Shown in pieces: positions 40,960-49,336 of a DNA stretch of 64,000 nt (position 1 is the first letter of the stretch; the number at the start of each line of letters is the position of its first letter). The stretch lies in NCBI RefSeq assembly GCF_030717955.1, contig NZ_JAUZVY010000003.1:124001-188000 (forward strand), written 5' to 3'. Under the pieces are notes generated by a model, which saw only the letters and a list, made by a program, of their open reading frames with translations, was not told the DNA's origin and ran no database searches. A program made the translations under genes and the position numbers. The stretch comes from Alkalimonas delamerensis. GTDB lineage: Bacteria; Pseudomonadota; Gammaproteobacteria; Enterobacterales; Alteromonadaceae.

Positions 40960-43626
40960 ATGTCTGAAGTCAGTCAAGTGGACATCGATGCACTCGAAAC
41001 CAAAGAGTGGCTGCAAGCGCTGGAGTCAGTGGTCCGTGAAGAAGGGGTCGAGCGTGCCCAGTTCTTGCTGGAGCAGGTGCTGGAACAAGCCCGGCTGGAT
41101 GGCGTGGACATGCCAACCGGCGTTACCACCAACTACATCAACACCATTCCACCGCAAGACGAGCCGGCTTACCCGGGCGATGTCAATCTGGAGCGTCGTA
41201 TTCGCTCGGTGATCCGCTGGAATGCCATTATGATTGTCCTTCGGGCTTCGAAAAAAGAACTGGAGCTGGGTGGCCATATGGCATCGTTCCAGTCCTCGGC
41301 GGCCTTTTACGAGACCTGCTTCAATCACTTCTTCCGCGCACCGAACGACAAAGACGGTGGCGATTTGGTGTTTTATCAGGGCCACATTTCGCCCGGTATT
41401 TATGCCCGCGCCTTTGTTGAAGGCCGTTTAACCGCCGAGCAGCTGGATAACTTCCGGCAGGAAGTCGATGGCAAGGGCCTCTCCAGCTACCCGCATCCCA
41501 AGCTGATGCCTGAGTTCTGGCAGTTCCCGACCGTGTCGATGGGGCTGGGTCCGATTGCCGCCATTTATCAGGCGCGCTTCTTGAAGTATTTGAATGGCCG
41601 CGGCTTAAAAGATACCAGTCAGCAGCGCGTTTACGCTTTCCTTGGTGATGGCGAGATGGATGAGCCGGAATCGCGCGGTGCCATTTCCTTTGCCGCCCGT
41701 GAAGGCCTGGACAATTTATGCTTCCTGATTAACTGCAACCTGCAGCGGCTGGATGGCCCGGTGATGGGCAACGGCAAAATTATTCAGGAGTTGGAAGGCC
41801 TGTTCCGTGGTGCCGGCTGGAACGTGATCAAAGTGGTCTGGGGCAGTGGCTGGGACAAGTTGCTGGCCAAAGACACCACCGGCAAGTTGCTAGAGCTGAT
41901 GAACGAAACCGTTGACGGCGATTACCAGACCTACAAATCCAAAGATGGTGCCTATGTGCGCAAGCATTTCTTTGGTCGTTACCCGGAAACGGCGGCCCTG
42001 GTTGCCGACATGACCGACGAAGAAATCTTTGCCTTAAAACGCGGCGGCCATGAGCCATCCAAGTTGTATGCGGCCTTTAAAGCGGCCCAGGAATGCAGCG
42101 ACAAGCCAACCGTCATTTTGGCGAAAACCGTCAAAGGTTACGGCATGGGCGAAGCGGCAGAGGGCAAGAACATTGCCCACCAGGTGAAGAAAATGGACAT
42201 GACGCATGTGAAGCAAATTCGCAAGCGTCTGGGCCTGGAAGACTTTATCAGCGAAGATCAGGTCGATGAACTGCCGTACATCACTCTGGAGGAAGGTTCG
42301 CCAGAGCACAGCTACCTGCATGAGCGACGCAAAGCGCTGCATGGTTACACGCCGGTGCGGTTGCCGCGCTTCAGTGGCGAGCTGACCCTGCCAGAGCTCA
42401 GTGCATTTGAGCCGCTGCTGGACGAGCAAAAACGCGATATCTCCACCACCATGGGCTTTGTACGGGCGCTGAATATCCTGTTAAAAGACAAGCATATCGG
42501 CAAGCAGATTGTGCCCATTATCGCCGATGAAGCCCGGACCTTCGGCATGGAAGGCCTGTTCCGTCAAATCGGTATTTACAACCCGCGCGGGCAGGGCTAC
42601 ACGCCGGAAGACCGCTCTGTGGTGTCTTACTACAAAGAAGACGTATCGGGCCAGGTGTTGCAAGAGGGCATCAACGAGCTGGGCGCCATGTCGTCCTGGG
42701 TGGCGGCGGCAACCTCATACAGCACCAACGATTTGCCGATGATCCCGTTCTACATTTACTACTCAATGTTTGGTTTCCAGCGGGTCGGCGATATGGCCTG
42801 GCTGGCCGGCGATCAGCAAGCGCGTGGCTTCCTGCTGGGCGCTACCGCCGGTCGTACCACGCTGAATGGCGAAGGCTTGCAGCATGAAGACGGCCACAGC
42901 CATATTCAGGCCGGTACCGTACCGAACTGCATTTCCTACGATCCAACCTACGCTTACGAGCTGGCGGTGATCATTCAGGACGGCATTCGCCGGATGTACG
43001 GCCCTGAGCAGGAGAATGTGTATTACTACATCACGGTAATGAACGAAAACTATCACCATGGAGCCATGCCGGAAGGTGCTGAAGAAGGCATTCGCCGTGG
43101 TATTTATAAGCTGGAAAGTCTGACTGGCGACAAGGCGCAGGTGCAACTGCTGGGCTCCGGCACCATCCTGAACGAAGTTCGCAAGGCAGCGCAAATCCTG
43201 AGCGAAGAATACAGCATTGGCTCCAATGTTTATTCCGTTACCTCGTTCAACGAGCTGGCGCGCGATGGTCAGGCCTGCGAGCGTTATAATATGTTGCATC
43301 CGGAAGCCGATGAGCAAGTGCCTTACATTGCCACCGTCATGAACAATGCGCCGGCCATTGCCGCTACCGATTACATGAAGAGCTACGCCGAGCAGGTGCG
43401 CGCCTTTGTGCCGGCAGAGTCTTACAAGGTACTGGGCACCGATGGCTTTGGCCGCTCGGACAGCCGCGAAAATCTGCGTCGTCACTTTGAAGTGAACGCG
43501 GAGTACATTGTGGTGGCTGCATTGAACGAGTTGGCCCGCAAAGGCACGCTGAAAAAAGCCGTGGTGGCCGATGCCATCAAAAAGTACGGCATCGACAGCG
43601 ATAAAACCAACCCACTGTACGCATAA
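40960..43626 (+). CDS. aceE: Pyruvate dehydrogenase E1 component AceE
   Basis: Thiamine diphosphate-dependent decarboxylase of the homodimeric E1 type. It has 888 residues (E. coli 887). The TPP/Mg motif begins at FLGDGEMDEPES near residue 227 and ends in CNLQRLDGPV. The transketolase-like pyrimidine domain and the MPEGAEEGIRRGIYKLE C-terminal segment are intact. The ATG at 40960 (MSEVSQVDIDALETKEW) fits the family; longer frames reach back into pdhR and are not real. AceF follows after eleven bases. Confidence 0.97.
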   Translation: MSEVSQVDIDALETKEWLQALESVVREEGVERAQFLLEQVLEQARLDGVDMPTGVTTNYINTIPPQDEPAYPGDVNLERRIRSVIRWNAIMIVLRASKKELELGGHMASFQSSAAFYETCFNHFFRAPNDKDGGDLVFYQGHISPGIYARAFVEGRLTAEQLDNFRQEVDGKGLSSYPHPKLMPEFWQFPTVSMGLGPIAAIYQARFLKYLNGRGLKDTSQQRVYAFLGDGEMDEPESRGAISFAAREGLDNLCFLINCNLQRLDGPVMGNGKIIQELEGLFRGAGWNVIKVVWGSGWDKLLAKDTTGKLLELMNETVDGDYQTYKSKDGAYVRKHFFGRYPETAALVADMTDEEIFALKRGGHEPSKLYAAFKAAQECSDKPTVILAKTVKGYGMGEAAEGKNIAHQVKKMDMTHVKQIRKRLGLEDFISEDQVDELPYITLEEGSPEHSYLHERRKALHGYTPVRLPRFSGELTLPELSAFEPLLDEQKRDISTTMGFVRALNILLKDKHIGKQIVPIIADEARTFGMEGLFRQIGIYNPRGQGYTPEDRSVVSYYKEDVSGQVLQEGINELGAMSSWVAAATSYSTNDLPMIPFYIYYSMFGFQRVGDMAWLAGDQQARGFLLGATAGRTTLNGEGLQHEDGHSHIQAGTVPNCISYDPTYAYELAVIIQDGIRRMYGPEQENVYYYITVMNENYHHGAMPEGAEEGIRRGIYKLESLTGDKAQVQLLGSGTILNEVRKAAQILSEEYSIGSNVYSVTSFNELARDGQACERYNMLHPEADEQVPYIATVMNNAPAIAATDYMKSYAEQVRAFVPAESYKVLGTDGFGRSDSRENLRRHFEVNAEYIVVAALNELARKGTLKKAVVADAIKKYGIDSDKTNPLYA

Positions 43627-43637
43627 GAGGACGACCA

Positions 43638-45275
43638 ATGAGTATTGAAATTCATGTGCCGGACATTGGCGCCGATGAAGTTGAAGTGACCGAAATTCTG
43701 GTCAGCGTTGGCGATACGGTGGAGCCAGAACAATCCCTGTTGACGGTGGAAGGCGACAAAGCCTCGATGGAAGTCCCGGCCAGCGAAGGCGGCGTGGTCA
43801 AAGCCATTAAGGTGAATACCGGCGATAAAGTGAAAACCGGCAGCCTGATTATGGTGTTTGAAGCTGCTGAAGCCGATGATGCAACGGATGCGCAAGAAAG
43901 CGCAGACGAGACCAAAGCTGAGGACGCTGCCGACAGCGCCGATGCTGCCAGCAGCGAAGATAAAGACGTTGAAGTACCGGATATCGGTGGCGATGAAGTT
44001 GAAGTGACTGAAATCATGGTCAGTGTTGGTGACAGCGTCGAGGCCGAGCAATCCTTGCTGACGGTGGAAGGCGACAAAGCCTCGATGGAAGTGCCGGCAC
44101 CTTTTGCCGGTACCGTCAAAGCCATCAAGGTCGCCACCGGCGATAAAGTGAAAACCGGCAGTTTGATCATGGTGTTTGAAGTGGCAGGCTCTGGCAGCAA
44201 GGCCAACAAGCCGGCTTCAAGCGCGCAAAAAGCCGAGAGCAAGGCTGATGTTAAAACAGAGCAACCGACCAAGGCGGACAGCACCGCCAGCTCAGACAGC
44301 AAGCCTGCGGCAAGCGACAGCAAAGCAGCCGGCAAGGACGAGTTTGTTGAAAACGATGCCTATGCCCATGCGTCACCGGTGGTGCGGCGCTTAGCGCGCG
44401 AGTTTGGCGTCAATTTGGCCAAGGTCAAAGGCACTGGCCGTAAGAACCGGGTGCTGCGTGAAGATGTGCAGAATTACGTCAAGGCGGTGGTGAAGCAGGT
44501 GGAGTCTGGCAGTGTTAGCTCCGGCTCTGGCATGGACGTGCTGGCCTGGCCGAAAGTGGATTTTGCCCGCTTTGGTGAGATTGAAGAAAAGCCGCTGAGC
44601 CGTATTCAGAAGATCTCCGGTGCCAATTTGCATCGCAACTGGGTGCGTATTCCGCATGTCACTCAGTTCGATGAAGCCGATATCACCGCCCTGGAAGACT
44701 TCCGCAAAGCGCAAAATGCCCTGGCCGAGAAGAAAAAGCTGGGCGTGAAGTACACCCCGCTGGTGTTCATTATGAAAGCGGTGGCCAAGGCGCTGGAAGA
44801 GTTCCCGACCTTTAATTCGTCGTTGTCGGAAGATGGTCAGAGCCTGATCCTGAAAAAGTACGTCCATCTGGGCATTGCGGTTGATACACCGAATGGCCTG
44901 GTGGTGCCGGTGGTGCGGGATGTCAACACCAAGGGTGTGATTGAACTGTCGAAAGAGCTGATGGAGATTTCGGCCAAAGCCCGGGATGGCAAGCTGACCT
45001 CGTCCGATATGCAGGGCGGCTGTTTTACCATCTCCAGCCTGGGTGGCATTGGTGGTACTGCCTTTACGCCGATTGTGAATGCACCTGAAGTCGCTATTTT
45101 GGGTGTGTCCAAATCGGAAGTGAAACCGAAGTGGAATGGCAAAGAGTTTGAGCCGAAGTTGATGCTGCCATTGTCGGTCTCCTACGACCATCGGGTGATT
45201 GACGGTGCGCTGGCGGCACGCTTTACTGCTACTTTGGCGAGTTATCTGGCGGATATTCGTCAGATTATTATGTAA
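43638..45275 (+). CDS. aceF: Dihydrolipoyl acetyltransferase E2, AceF
   Basis: Core of the pyruvate dehydrogenase complex. It has 545 residues with two lipoyl domains (lipoyl lysines K41 and K147, each in GDKASMEV), joined by Ala/Asp/Lys/Ser-rich flexible linkers. A peripheral subunit-binding domain (YAHASPVVRRLAREFGVNL, about residue 240) and the acetyltransferase domain with DHRVIDG near the C-terminus follow. E. coli has three lipoyl domains and 630 residues, so this is the two-domain form found in many other gammaproteobacteria. The two lipoyl halves are very similar in DNA as well. Confidence 0.97.
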   Translation: MSIEIHVPDIGADEVEVTEILVSVGDTVEPEQSLLTVEGDKASMEVPASEGGVVKAIKVNTGDKVKTGSLIMVFEAAEADDATDAQESADETKAEDAADSADAASSEDKDVEVPDIGGDEVEVTEIMVSVGDSVEAEQSLLTVEGDKASMEVPAPFAGTVKAIKVATGDKVKTGSLIMVFEVAGSGSKANKPASSAQKAESKADVKTEQPTKADSTASSDSKPAASDSKAAGKDEFVENDAYAHASPVVRRLAREFGVNLAKVKGTGRKNRVLREDVQNYVKAVVKQVESGSVSSGSGMDVLAWPKVDFARFGEIEEKPLSRIQKISGANLHRNWVRIPHVTQFDEADITALEDFRKAQNALAEKKKLGVKYTPLVFIMKAVAKALEEFPTFNSSLSEDGQSLILKKYVHLGIAVDTPNGLVVPVVRDVNTKGVIELSKELMEISAKARDGKLTSSDMQGGCFTISSLGGIGGTAFTPIVNAPEVAILGVSKSEVKPKWNGKEFEPKLMLPLSVSYDHRVIDGALAARFTATLASYLADIRQIIM

Positions 45276-45296
45276 TTTCGGGCAAGGATAGTTTTG

Positions 45297-45416
45297 GTGT
45301 AGGTGCTGCTGACTGGGTAGCGCACACAGACACGCCGTGAACCCATCCATGGGGGCTGCGTTTTGCCATCCCTGGCAAAAAGCGTCTGTTTAGCGTACCC
45401 AGTCAGCAGCACTGGC
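45297..45416. repeat. Structured palindromic repeat, copy 1
   Basis: About 120 bases forming an imperfect palindrome. The outer stem is GTGCTGCTGACTGGGTA (45303-45319) with TACCCAGTCAGCAGCAC (45396-45412). Inside, CAGACACGC can pair with GCGTCTG, and two hairpins follow: CCCAT-CC-ATGGG and TTTTGCCA-TCCC-TGGCAAAA. The predicted fold is a branched stem with two loops. No ORF or transposase is present. Confidence 0.9.
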
Positions 45417-45429
45417 CGAGATAGCTTGG

Positions 45430-45548
45430 GTGTAGGTGCTGCTGATTGGGCAGCGCACACAGACACGCCGTGAACCCATCCGTGGGGCTGCGTTTTGCCA
45501 TCCCTGGCAAAAAGCGTCTGTTTAGCGTACCCAATCAGCAGCACTGGC
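45430..45548. repeat. Structured palindromic repeat, copy 2
   Basis: Second copy, 133 bases downstream and same orientation. The outer stem reads GCTGATTGGG with CCCAATCAGC where copy 1 has GCTGACTGGG with CCCAGTCAGC, a paired C-to-T and G-to-A change that keeps pairing. The inner TTTTGCCA/TGGCAAAA hairpin is unchanged. A separate T-to-C at 45451 is not compensated. Confidence 0.9.
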
Positions 45549-45770
45549 AGAGAACTGTGTGGCCGCGTGCGCTACCCGGTCAACTCCCTAAGTCAACTCT
45601 AAGGCCGTTATTAGCCAGCAAACTTTTGTTGCTGCGCTGAAAAGTTACAAGACATCATTCAGGCTGGATGATAAAATTCAGCCACATTTTTCGTCGGCAG
45701 CCTGCGCGGTTGTTAGCAACCACACAGTACGCGCGCTGCCACTATGGTTCACAAGGTGAAAGGTATAACG
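45549..45770. other. lpd upstream region
   Basis: 222 bases between the second structured repeat and lpd. TTACAA at 45645-45650 and GATAAA at 45670-45675 are a weak promoter candidate with a long (19-base) spacer. It probably holds a separate lpd promoter, as in E. coli. I see no gene. Confidence 0.4.
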
Positions 45771-47183
45771 ATGAGCAAAGAGATCAAAACGCAGGTCGTG
45801 GTATTGGGCGCAGGCCCTGGTGGCTACTCCGCAGCATTCCGCGCTGCCGACTTGGGCCTGGACGTAACCCTGGTAGAAGCCCGCGACACCCTGGGCGGTG
45901 TTTGTCTGAACGTGGGTTGTATTCCTTCCAAAGCCTTGTTGCACGTTGCCAAAGTGATCGACGACGCCAAAGAGATGGCATCGCACGGCGTGAGCTTTGG
46001 TGCGCCAGAAATTGATCTGGATAAAATTCGTGCCTGGAAAGACAAAGTGGTTGGCCAACTGACCAAGGGTCTGGATGGCATGGCCAAGATGCGTAAAGTG
46101 AAGGTGGTCAATGGCTACGGCAAGTTTACCGGTGCCAACACCCTGCAAGCGGGCGACACCACCATTACCTTTGAACACGCCATTATTGCGGCTGGCTCAG
46201 AGCCGGTAGCGCTGCCCTTTATTCCAAAAGACGACCGGGTGATTGACTCAACAGGCGCACTGGAACTGAAAGACATCCCTGGCGAAATGCTGGTGTTGGG
46301 TGGCGGTATCATTGGCCTGGAAATGGGCACTGTGTACCGGGCGCTGGGCTCCAAAGTATCAGTGGTTGAATTTGCCGACCAGCTGGTGCCTGCCGCCGAT
46401 GCTGATATCGTGAAAGCCTACACCAAATTCAACAGCAAGAACTTCAACATCATGCTGTCGACCAAGGTGGTGGGCGTGGAAGCGAAGAAAGACGGCCTGT
46501 ACGTGACCTTTGAAGGCAAAAACGCGCCAGAAAAAGCCGTGCGTTATGACAAAATCCTGGTGGCGGTTGGCCGCAAGCCAAACGGCAACCTGATGGATGC
46601 AGCCAAAGCCGGTGTTAACGTGGACGAGCGTGGCTTTATCAATGTCGATAAGCAGCTGCGTACCAACGTCAAGCACATCCATGCCATCGGTGACGTGGTT
46701 GGCCAGCCGATGCTGGCGCACAAAGCGGTGCACGAAGGTCATGTCGCGGCTGAGGTCATCGCTGGCATGAAGCATTACTTTGACCCGCGCGGCATTCCTT
46801 CGGTGGCTTACACCGATCCGGAAATGGCCTGGGTGGGTGTGACCGAAAAAGAAGCCAAAGAACAGGGCCTCAAGTACGAAGCCGCGACCTTCCCATGGGC
46901 TGCTTCTGGCCGCGCCATCGCTTCTGCCCGCACCGAAGGCTTTACTAAGCTGATTTTCGACAAAGAAACGCACCGTATTATTGGTGGCGCCATTGTCGGT
47001 ATCAATGCCGGTGAAATGTTGGGTGAAATTGGCCTGGCCATTGAAATGGGCGCCGATGCTGAAGACATCGCTTTGACCATTCATGCCCACCCAACCCTGA
47101 ACGAGTCCATCGGCCTGGCCGCCGAAATCTACGAAGGCTCGATCACCGACTTGCCAAACCCTAAGGCAAAGAAGAAAAAGTAA
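45771..47183 (+). CDS. lpd: Dihydrolipoyl dehydrogenase (E3)
   Basis: FAD flavoprotein reoxidising dihydrolipoamide for the pyruvate and 2-oxoglutarate dehydrogenase complexes. It has 470 residues (E. coli 474). The FAD motif VVVLGAGPGGYSAAF starts near residue 9, the redox disulfide is C45-C50 in GGVCLNVGCIPSK, the NAD motif VLGGGIIGLEMG is near residue 178, and the active-site HAHPTLNES is near the C-terminus. The ATG at 45771 is preferred to one at 45744. A terminator follows. Confidence 0.97.
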   Translation: MSKEIKTQVVVLGAGPGGYSAAFRAADLGLDVTLVEARDTLGGVCLNVGCIPSKALLHVAKVIDDAKEMASHGVSFGAPEIDLDKIRAWKDKVVGQLTKGLDGMAKMRKVKVVNGYGKFTGANTLQAGDTTITFEHAIIAAGSEPVALPFIPKDDRVIDSTGALELKDIPGEMLVLGGGIIGLEMGTVYRALGSKVSVVEFADQLVPAADADIVKAYTKFNSKNFNIMLSTKVVGVEAKKDGLYVTFEGKNAPEKAVRYDKILVAVGRKPNGNLMDAAKAGVNVDERGFINVDKQLRTNVKHIHAIGDVVGQPMLAHKAVHEGHVAAEVIAGMKHYFDPRGIPSVAYTDPEMAWVGVTEKEAKEQGLKYEAATFPWAASGRAIASARTEGFTKLIFDKETHRIIGGAIVGINAGEMLGEIGLAIEMGADAEDIALTIHAHPTLNESIGLAAEIYEGSITDLPNPKAKKKK

Positions 47184-47206
47184 TTTTTCTTCGTTAAATC
47201 AATAAA

Positions 47207-47230
47207 CAAAGGCCGCATTTGCGGCCTTTG
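47207..47230 (+). terminator. Terminator after lpd
   Basis: Perfect stem CAAAGGCCGC-ATTT-GCGGCCTTTG. The T run after it is short (TCGTTG), so efficiency is uncertain. Confidence 0.7.
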
Positions 47231-47350
47231 TCGTTGTAACCTGGCCAAATACTTAATCCACTTCGTACAACAGCTCCGCGTCTTGCATGCCAAGCAGGAT
47301 AAAACTAAGGCGGTGTGAATGGGGCAGGGTAAGCATCACTATCCTTGTCT

Positions 47351-47662
47351 TTAAGGCTGTATAACGAGCTTTTGCGCTTCAATAATGCGTTTGAAATCGG
47401 CAGAGGTACTGGCCCAATCGACCAAGTCTACTTTCCAGGGTAGATCGGATTCGCTGAACGCTTCGGCCACTTCGGCCAGTTGACTCAGGGGAAGCGGTTG
47501 TTGACTGATGATGGCCAGATCCAGATCGGAATAGGGTTTGGCCTTGCCCTGTACTCTGGAGCCAAAAGCCCACACCGGATACTGCGACAGATACTGCTGC
47601 AAAATAGCAGCAATGTGTTGCCATTCCAGTTCACTGACTTGCAAACGTTCGGGTTTATTCAT
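47351..47662 (-). CDS. Minimal nucleotidyltransferase (MNT antitoxin-like)
   Basis: 103-residue DNA polymerase beta-like nucleotidyltransferase with the exact GSX10DXD signature (GSRVQGKAKPYSDLDLAI). This is the second MNT/HEPT pair in the window, but here the HEPT gene precedes the MNT gene. The partner is of the HI0074 type, so the pair resembles HI0073/HI0074 of Haemophilus. It overlaps the partner by eight bases. A role as antitoxin is inferred from the family. Confidence 0.88.
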   Translation of the reverse strand: MNKPERLQVSELEWQHIAAILQQYLSQYPVWAFGSRVQGKAKPYSDLDLAIISQQPLPLSQLAEVAEAFSESDLPWKVDLVDWASTSADFKRIIEAQKLVIQP

Positions 47663-48065
47663 GAGCTAAGCGTTGCTGCAGTTGCGTGGCTAAAAACCGG
47701 GCTTCCGCCAGAAAGTCAGGGATCCCTGCCACCACTTGCAGGGCAATGTCTTCATCGTAAGTATGACTGGTTTTGGCGCGCATATCGCGATAGGTTCGCC
47801 AGGTCGGCCAGTCACCTTGCAACAACCCTTGCTCATTGGCGGTGCGGATCAAATCGGCAAAAGGCATTTGATCGAACTGCTCTGGGGACGGCGAGCTAAA
47901 CTCCAGATAGCGCTTCAGAGTTTTATGGCTGATTTCGTAGGTAAATTCAAAGCGTTGCACCAAGCCATCACGGATCTGGATATCACGAATATCCTGCTGG
48001 TAGCGTTGCAAACCTTCGTGCAGACGTTCTATGGCATTCAGCAGTGGCTGGATATCTAAAGGCAT
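47655..48065 (-). CDS. HI0074-family HEPT protein (toxin-like)
   Basis: 136 residues from ATG 48065 (ATG 48071 is also possible). Nucleotidyltransferase-substrate-binding family (TIGR01987): ERLHEGLQRY, RDGLVQRFEFTYEISHKTLKRYLE and WPTWRTYRDMRAKTSHTYDE are typical. It contains RX4HXY (RAKTSHTY), the same motif as the AMPylated HepT toxins. It is first in the two-gene unit with an eight-base overlap to the MNT gene. Confidence 0.88.
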   Translation of the reverse strand: MPLDIQPLLNAIERLHEGLQRYQQDIRDIQIRDGLVQRFEFTYEISHKTLKRYLEFSSPSPEQFDQMPFADLIRTANEQGLLQGDWPTWRTYRDMRAKTSHTYDEDIALQVVAGIPDFLAEARFLATQLQQRLAHE

Positions 48066-48260
48066 GACCATTCTTTTTTTGTAAAGAGATGGCAACAGTG
48101 TAGCTTAGCCGTTGTCTGACTCCAAGACTTGCGCCACAAATGCTGTTGCGCAGAGTGTGCTTAATTGCAGTGACCACCTCCAGATAGCCGACCACTTCCT
48201 GCGCATTCCTTGCTACACTGCAAGCTCTTTTCCAACCATGGTCCTAAGGAGAATCGTCCG

Positions 48261-48650
48261 GTGTTTTCTGTTGAGTTCAAAGTGCGGGATTACGAATGCG
48301 ATATGCAGGGCATTGTGAACAATGGGGTTTACTTTAATTACCTGGAGCATGCCCGCCATGAGTTTTTGCACAGCAAAGGCATTGATTTTGCCGAGCTAGC
48401 CCGCCAACAGGTTAATCTGGTGGTGGTGCGCTCGGAAATGGATTACAAAGCGCCGTTGCAAAGTGGCGATCACTTTGTGGTGACGGTTGCTTTTGAGGCC
48501 ATCTCCAAACTGCGCTTTGGTTTCCGTCAGCAGGTGATCCGCAGTAAGGATGACAAGGTGATGCTGGAAGCTCTGGTCATAGGAACGGCCGTCAATGCCA
48601 AAGGTCGCCCTTTTGTGCCGGCTGAGCTCGGGTTGTTGAGCAACAAATAA
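48261..48650 (+). CDS. YbgC-like acyl-CoA thioesterase
   Basis: 129-residue hot-dog fold protein of the 4HBT family. The catalytic region reads YECDMQGIVNNGVYFNYLEHAR, with the family Asp followed by the Asn-rich helix start. The GTG start at 48261 follows AAGGAG (48246-48251) at nine bases and gives a family-like N-terminus; a TTG at 48210 lacks a ribosome site. It is a single gene between the MNT/HEPT pair and the malate-synthase-like gene. The substrate acyl chain cannot be told from sequence. Confidence 0.88.
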   Translation: MFSVEFKVRDYECDMQGIVNNGVYFNYLEHARHEFLHSKGIDFAELARQQVNLVVVRSEMDYKAPLQSGDHFVVTVAFEAISKLRFGFRQQVIRSKDDKVMLEALVIGTAVNAKGRPFVPAELGLLSNK

Positions 48651-48685
48651 CAACGCAGGGCGCGGCGTGCGCCCTGCTGGATTAC

Positions 48686-49177
48686 TTAACCAATTTGGTA
48701 ATCCTCACCATCGGGTGCGGTGAACTGCTTGGTACAGGCTGGCAGTTGGCAACCATGCACCAGGCTGAACCAGGCTTGCTGCTCCGGCAGTTCAATCTGA
48801 ATATCGCTGATGCCGGCGGCGTCGCTGTGCTCACAGTGGCCCAGGCTGATTTCGACATGGCGGCCATCCTGCTTCAGCACCAGCGCATCCGGGGCGCTTT
48901 TGCGGCCACACAAGGCGACAAATTGCCCTGGTTGCTGTAAACCGGCTTTGCGGCCATCGGCAAAGAACACCAACAGATGCTGGTAGTAGACTTCGTACTG
49001 GCAGACATCGCGGTGCGAGCCTTCGGTCAGTGGAAAGAGTTTATCCAACACCCCTTTGGAATACGCCATGACCTGCTGCACATGATGTTCGTTCAGCTGA
49101 TGGATCTGGCTGATTTCCTGCTGGATCAGCGGCTGAAGGTCTCTTTGGCTCGTTGCGGCTTGTGTCATCGTATTCAT
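48686..49177 (-). CDS. Stand-alone malate-synthase-like fragment
   Basis: 163 residues from ATG 49177 behind GAGGAAC. Residues about 40-125 resemble the central part of bacterial malate synthases before the catalytic barrel: VLDKLFPLTEGSHRDV, LQQPGQFVALCGRKSAPDAL, LVLKQDGRHVEI, then a diverged AGISDIQIE. The catalytic TIM barrel (Arg, Glu, Asp active-site residues) is entirely absent and the frame ends naturally at TAPDGEDYQIG, with no frameshift remnants seen beyond. It is divergent from a DUF3612-type regulator, which in related bacteria sits beside full-length aceB. So it may be a reduced relic or a sensor/accessory protein. The homology is from memory of the family and unverified. Confidence 0.6.
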   Translation of the reverse strand: MNTMTQAATSQRDLQPLIQQEISQIHQLNEHHVQQVMAYSKGVLDKLFPLTEGSHRDVCQYEVYYQHLLVFFADGRKAGLQQPGQFVALCGRKSAPDALVLKQDGRHVEISLGHCEHSDAAGISDIQIELPEQQAWFSLVHGCQLPACTKQFTAPDGEDYQIG

Positions 49178-49336
49178 TGTTTGTTCCTCACGCTCTATCC
49201 GTATGCTTTGCCCGTGGTTCATGCCACTGGTGCTGTCGGGTACCGGCAGGGAGTTATTGCCCTTGCTCGATTTTTAGTCTAGGCTAATTTGAAGCGTAAT
49301 TTGACAATAAAAATTTTACAATGTGAATTTTACAAA
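49178..49336. promoter_or_regulatory. Divergent promoter region with direct repeat
   Basis: Shared region between the malate-synthase-like gene and the XRE regulator. AATTTTACAA occurs twice, at 49312-49321 and 49327-49336, 15 bases apart and directly before the regulator ATG. These could be its own operator. A TTGACA lies at 49301. Confidence 0.45.

Noticed and set aside
45297..45548. Insertion sequence or CRISPR at the tandem repeats
   Set aside because: No transposase frame, no target-site duplication seen, only two copies, and the units are self-complementary rather than repeat-spacer.
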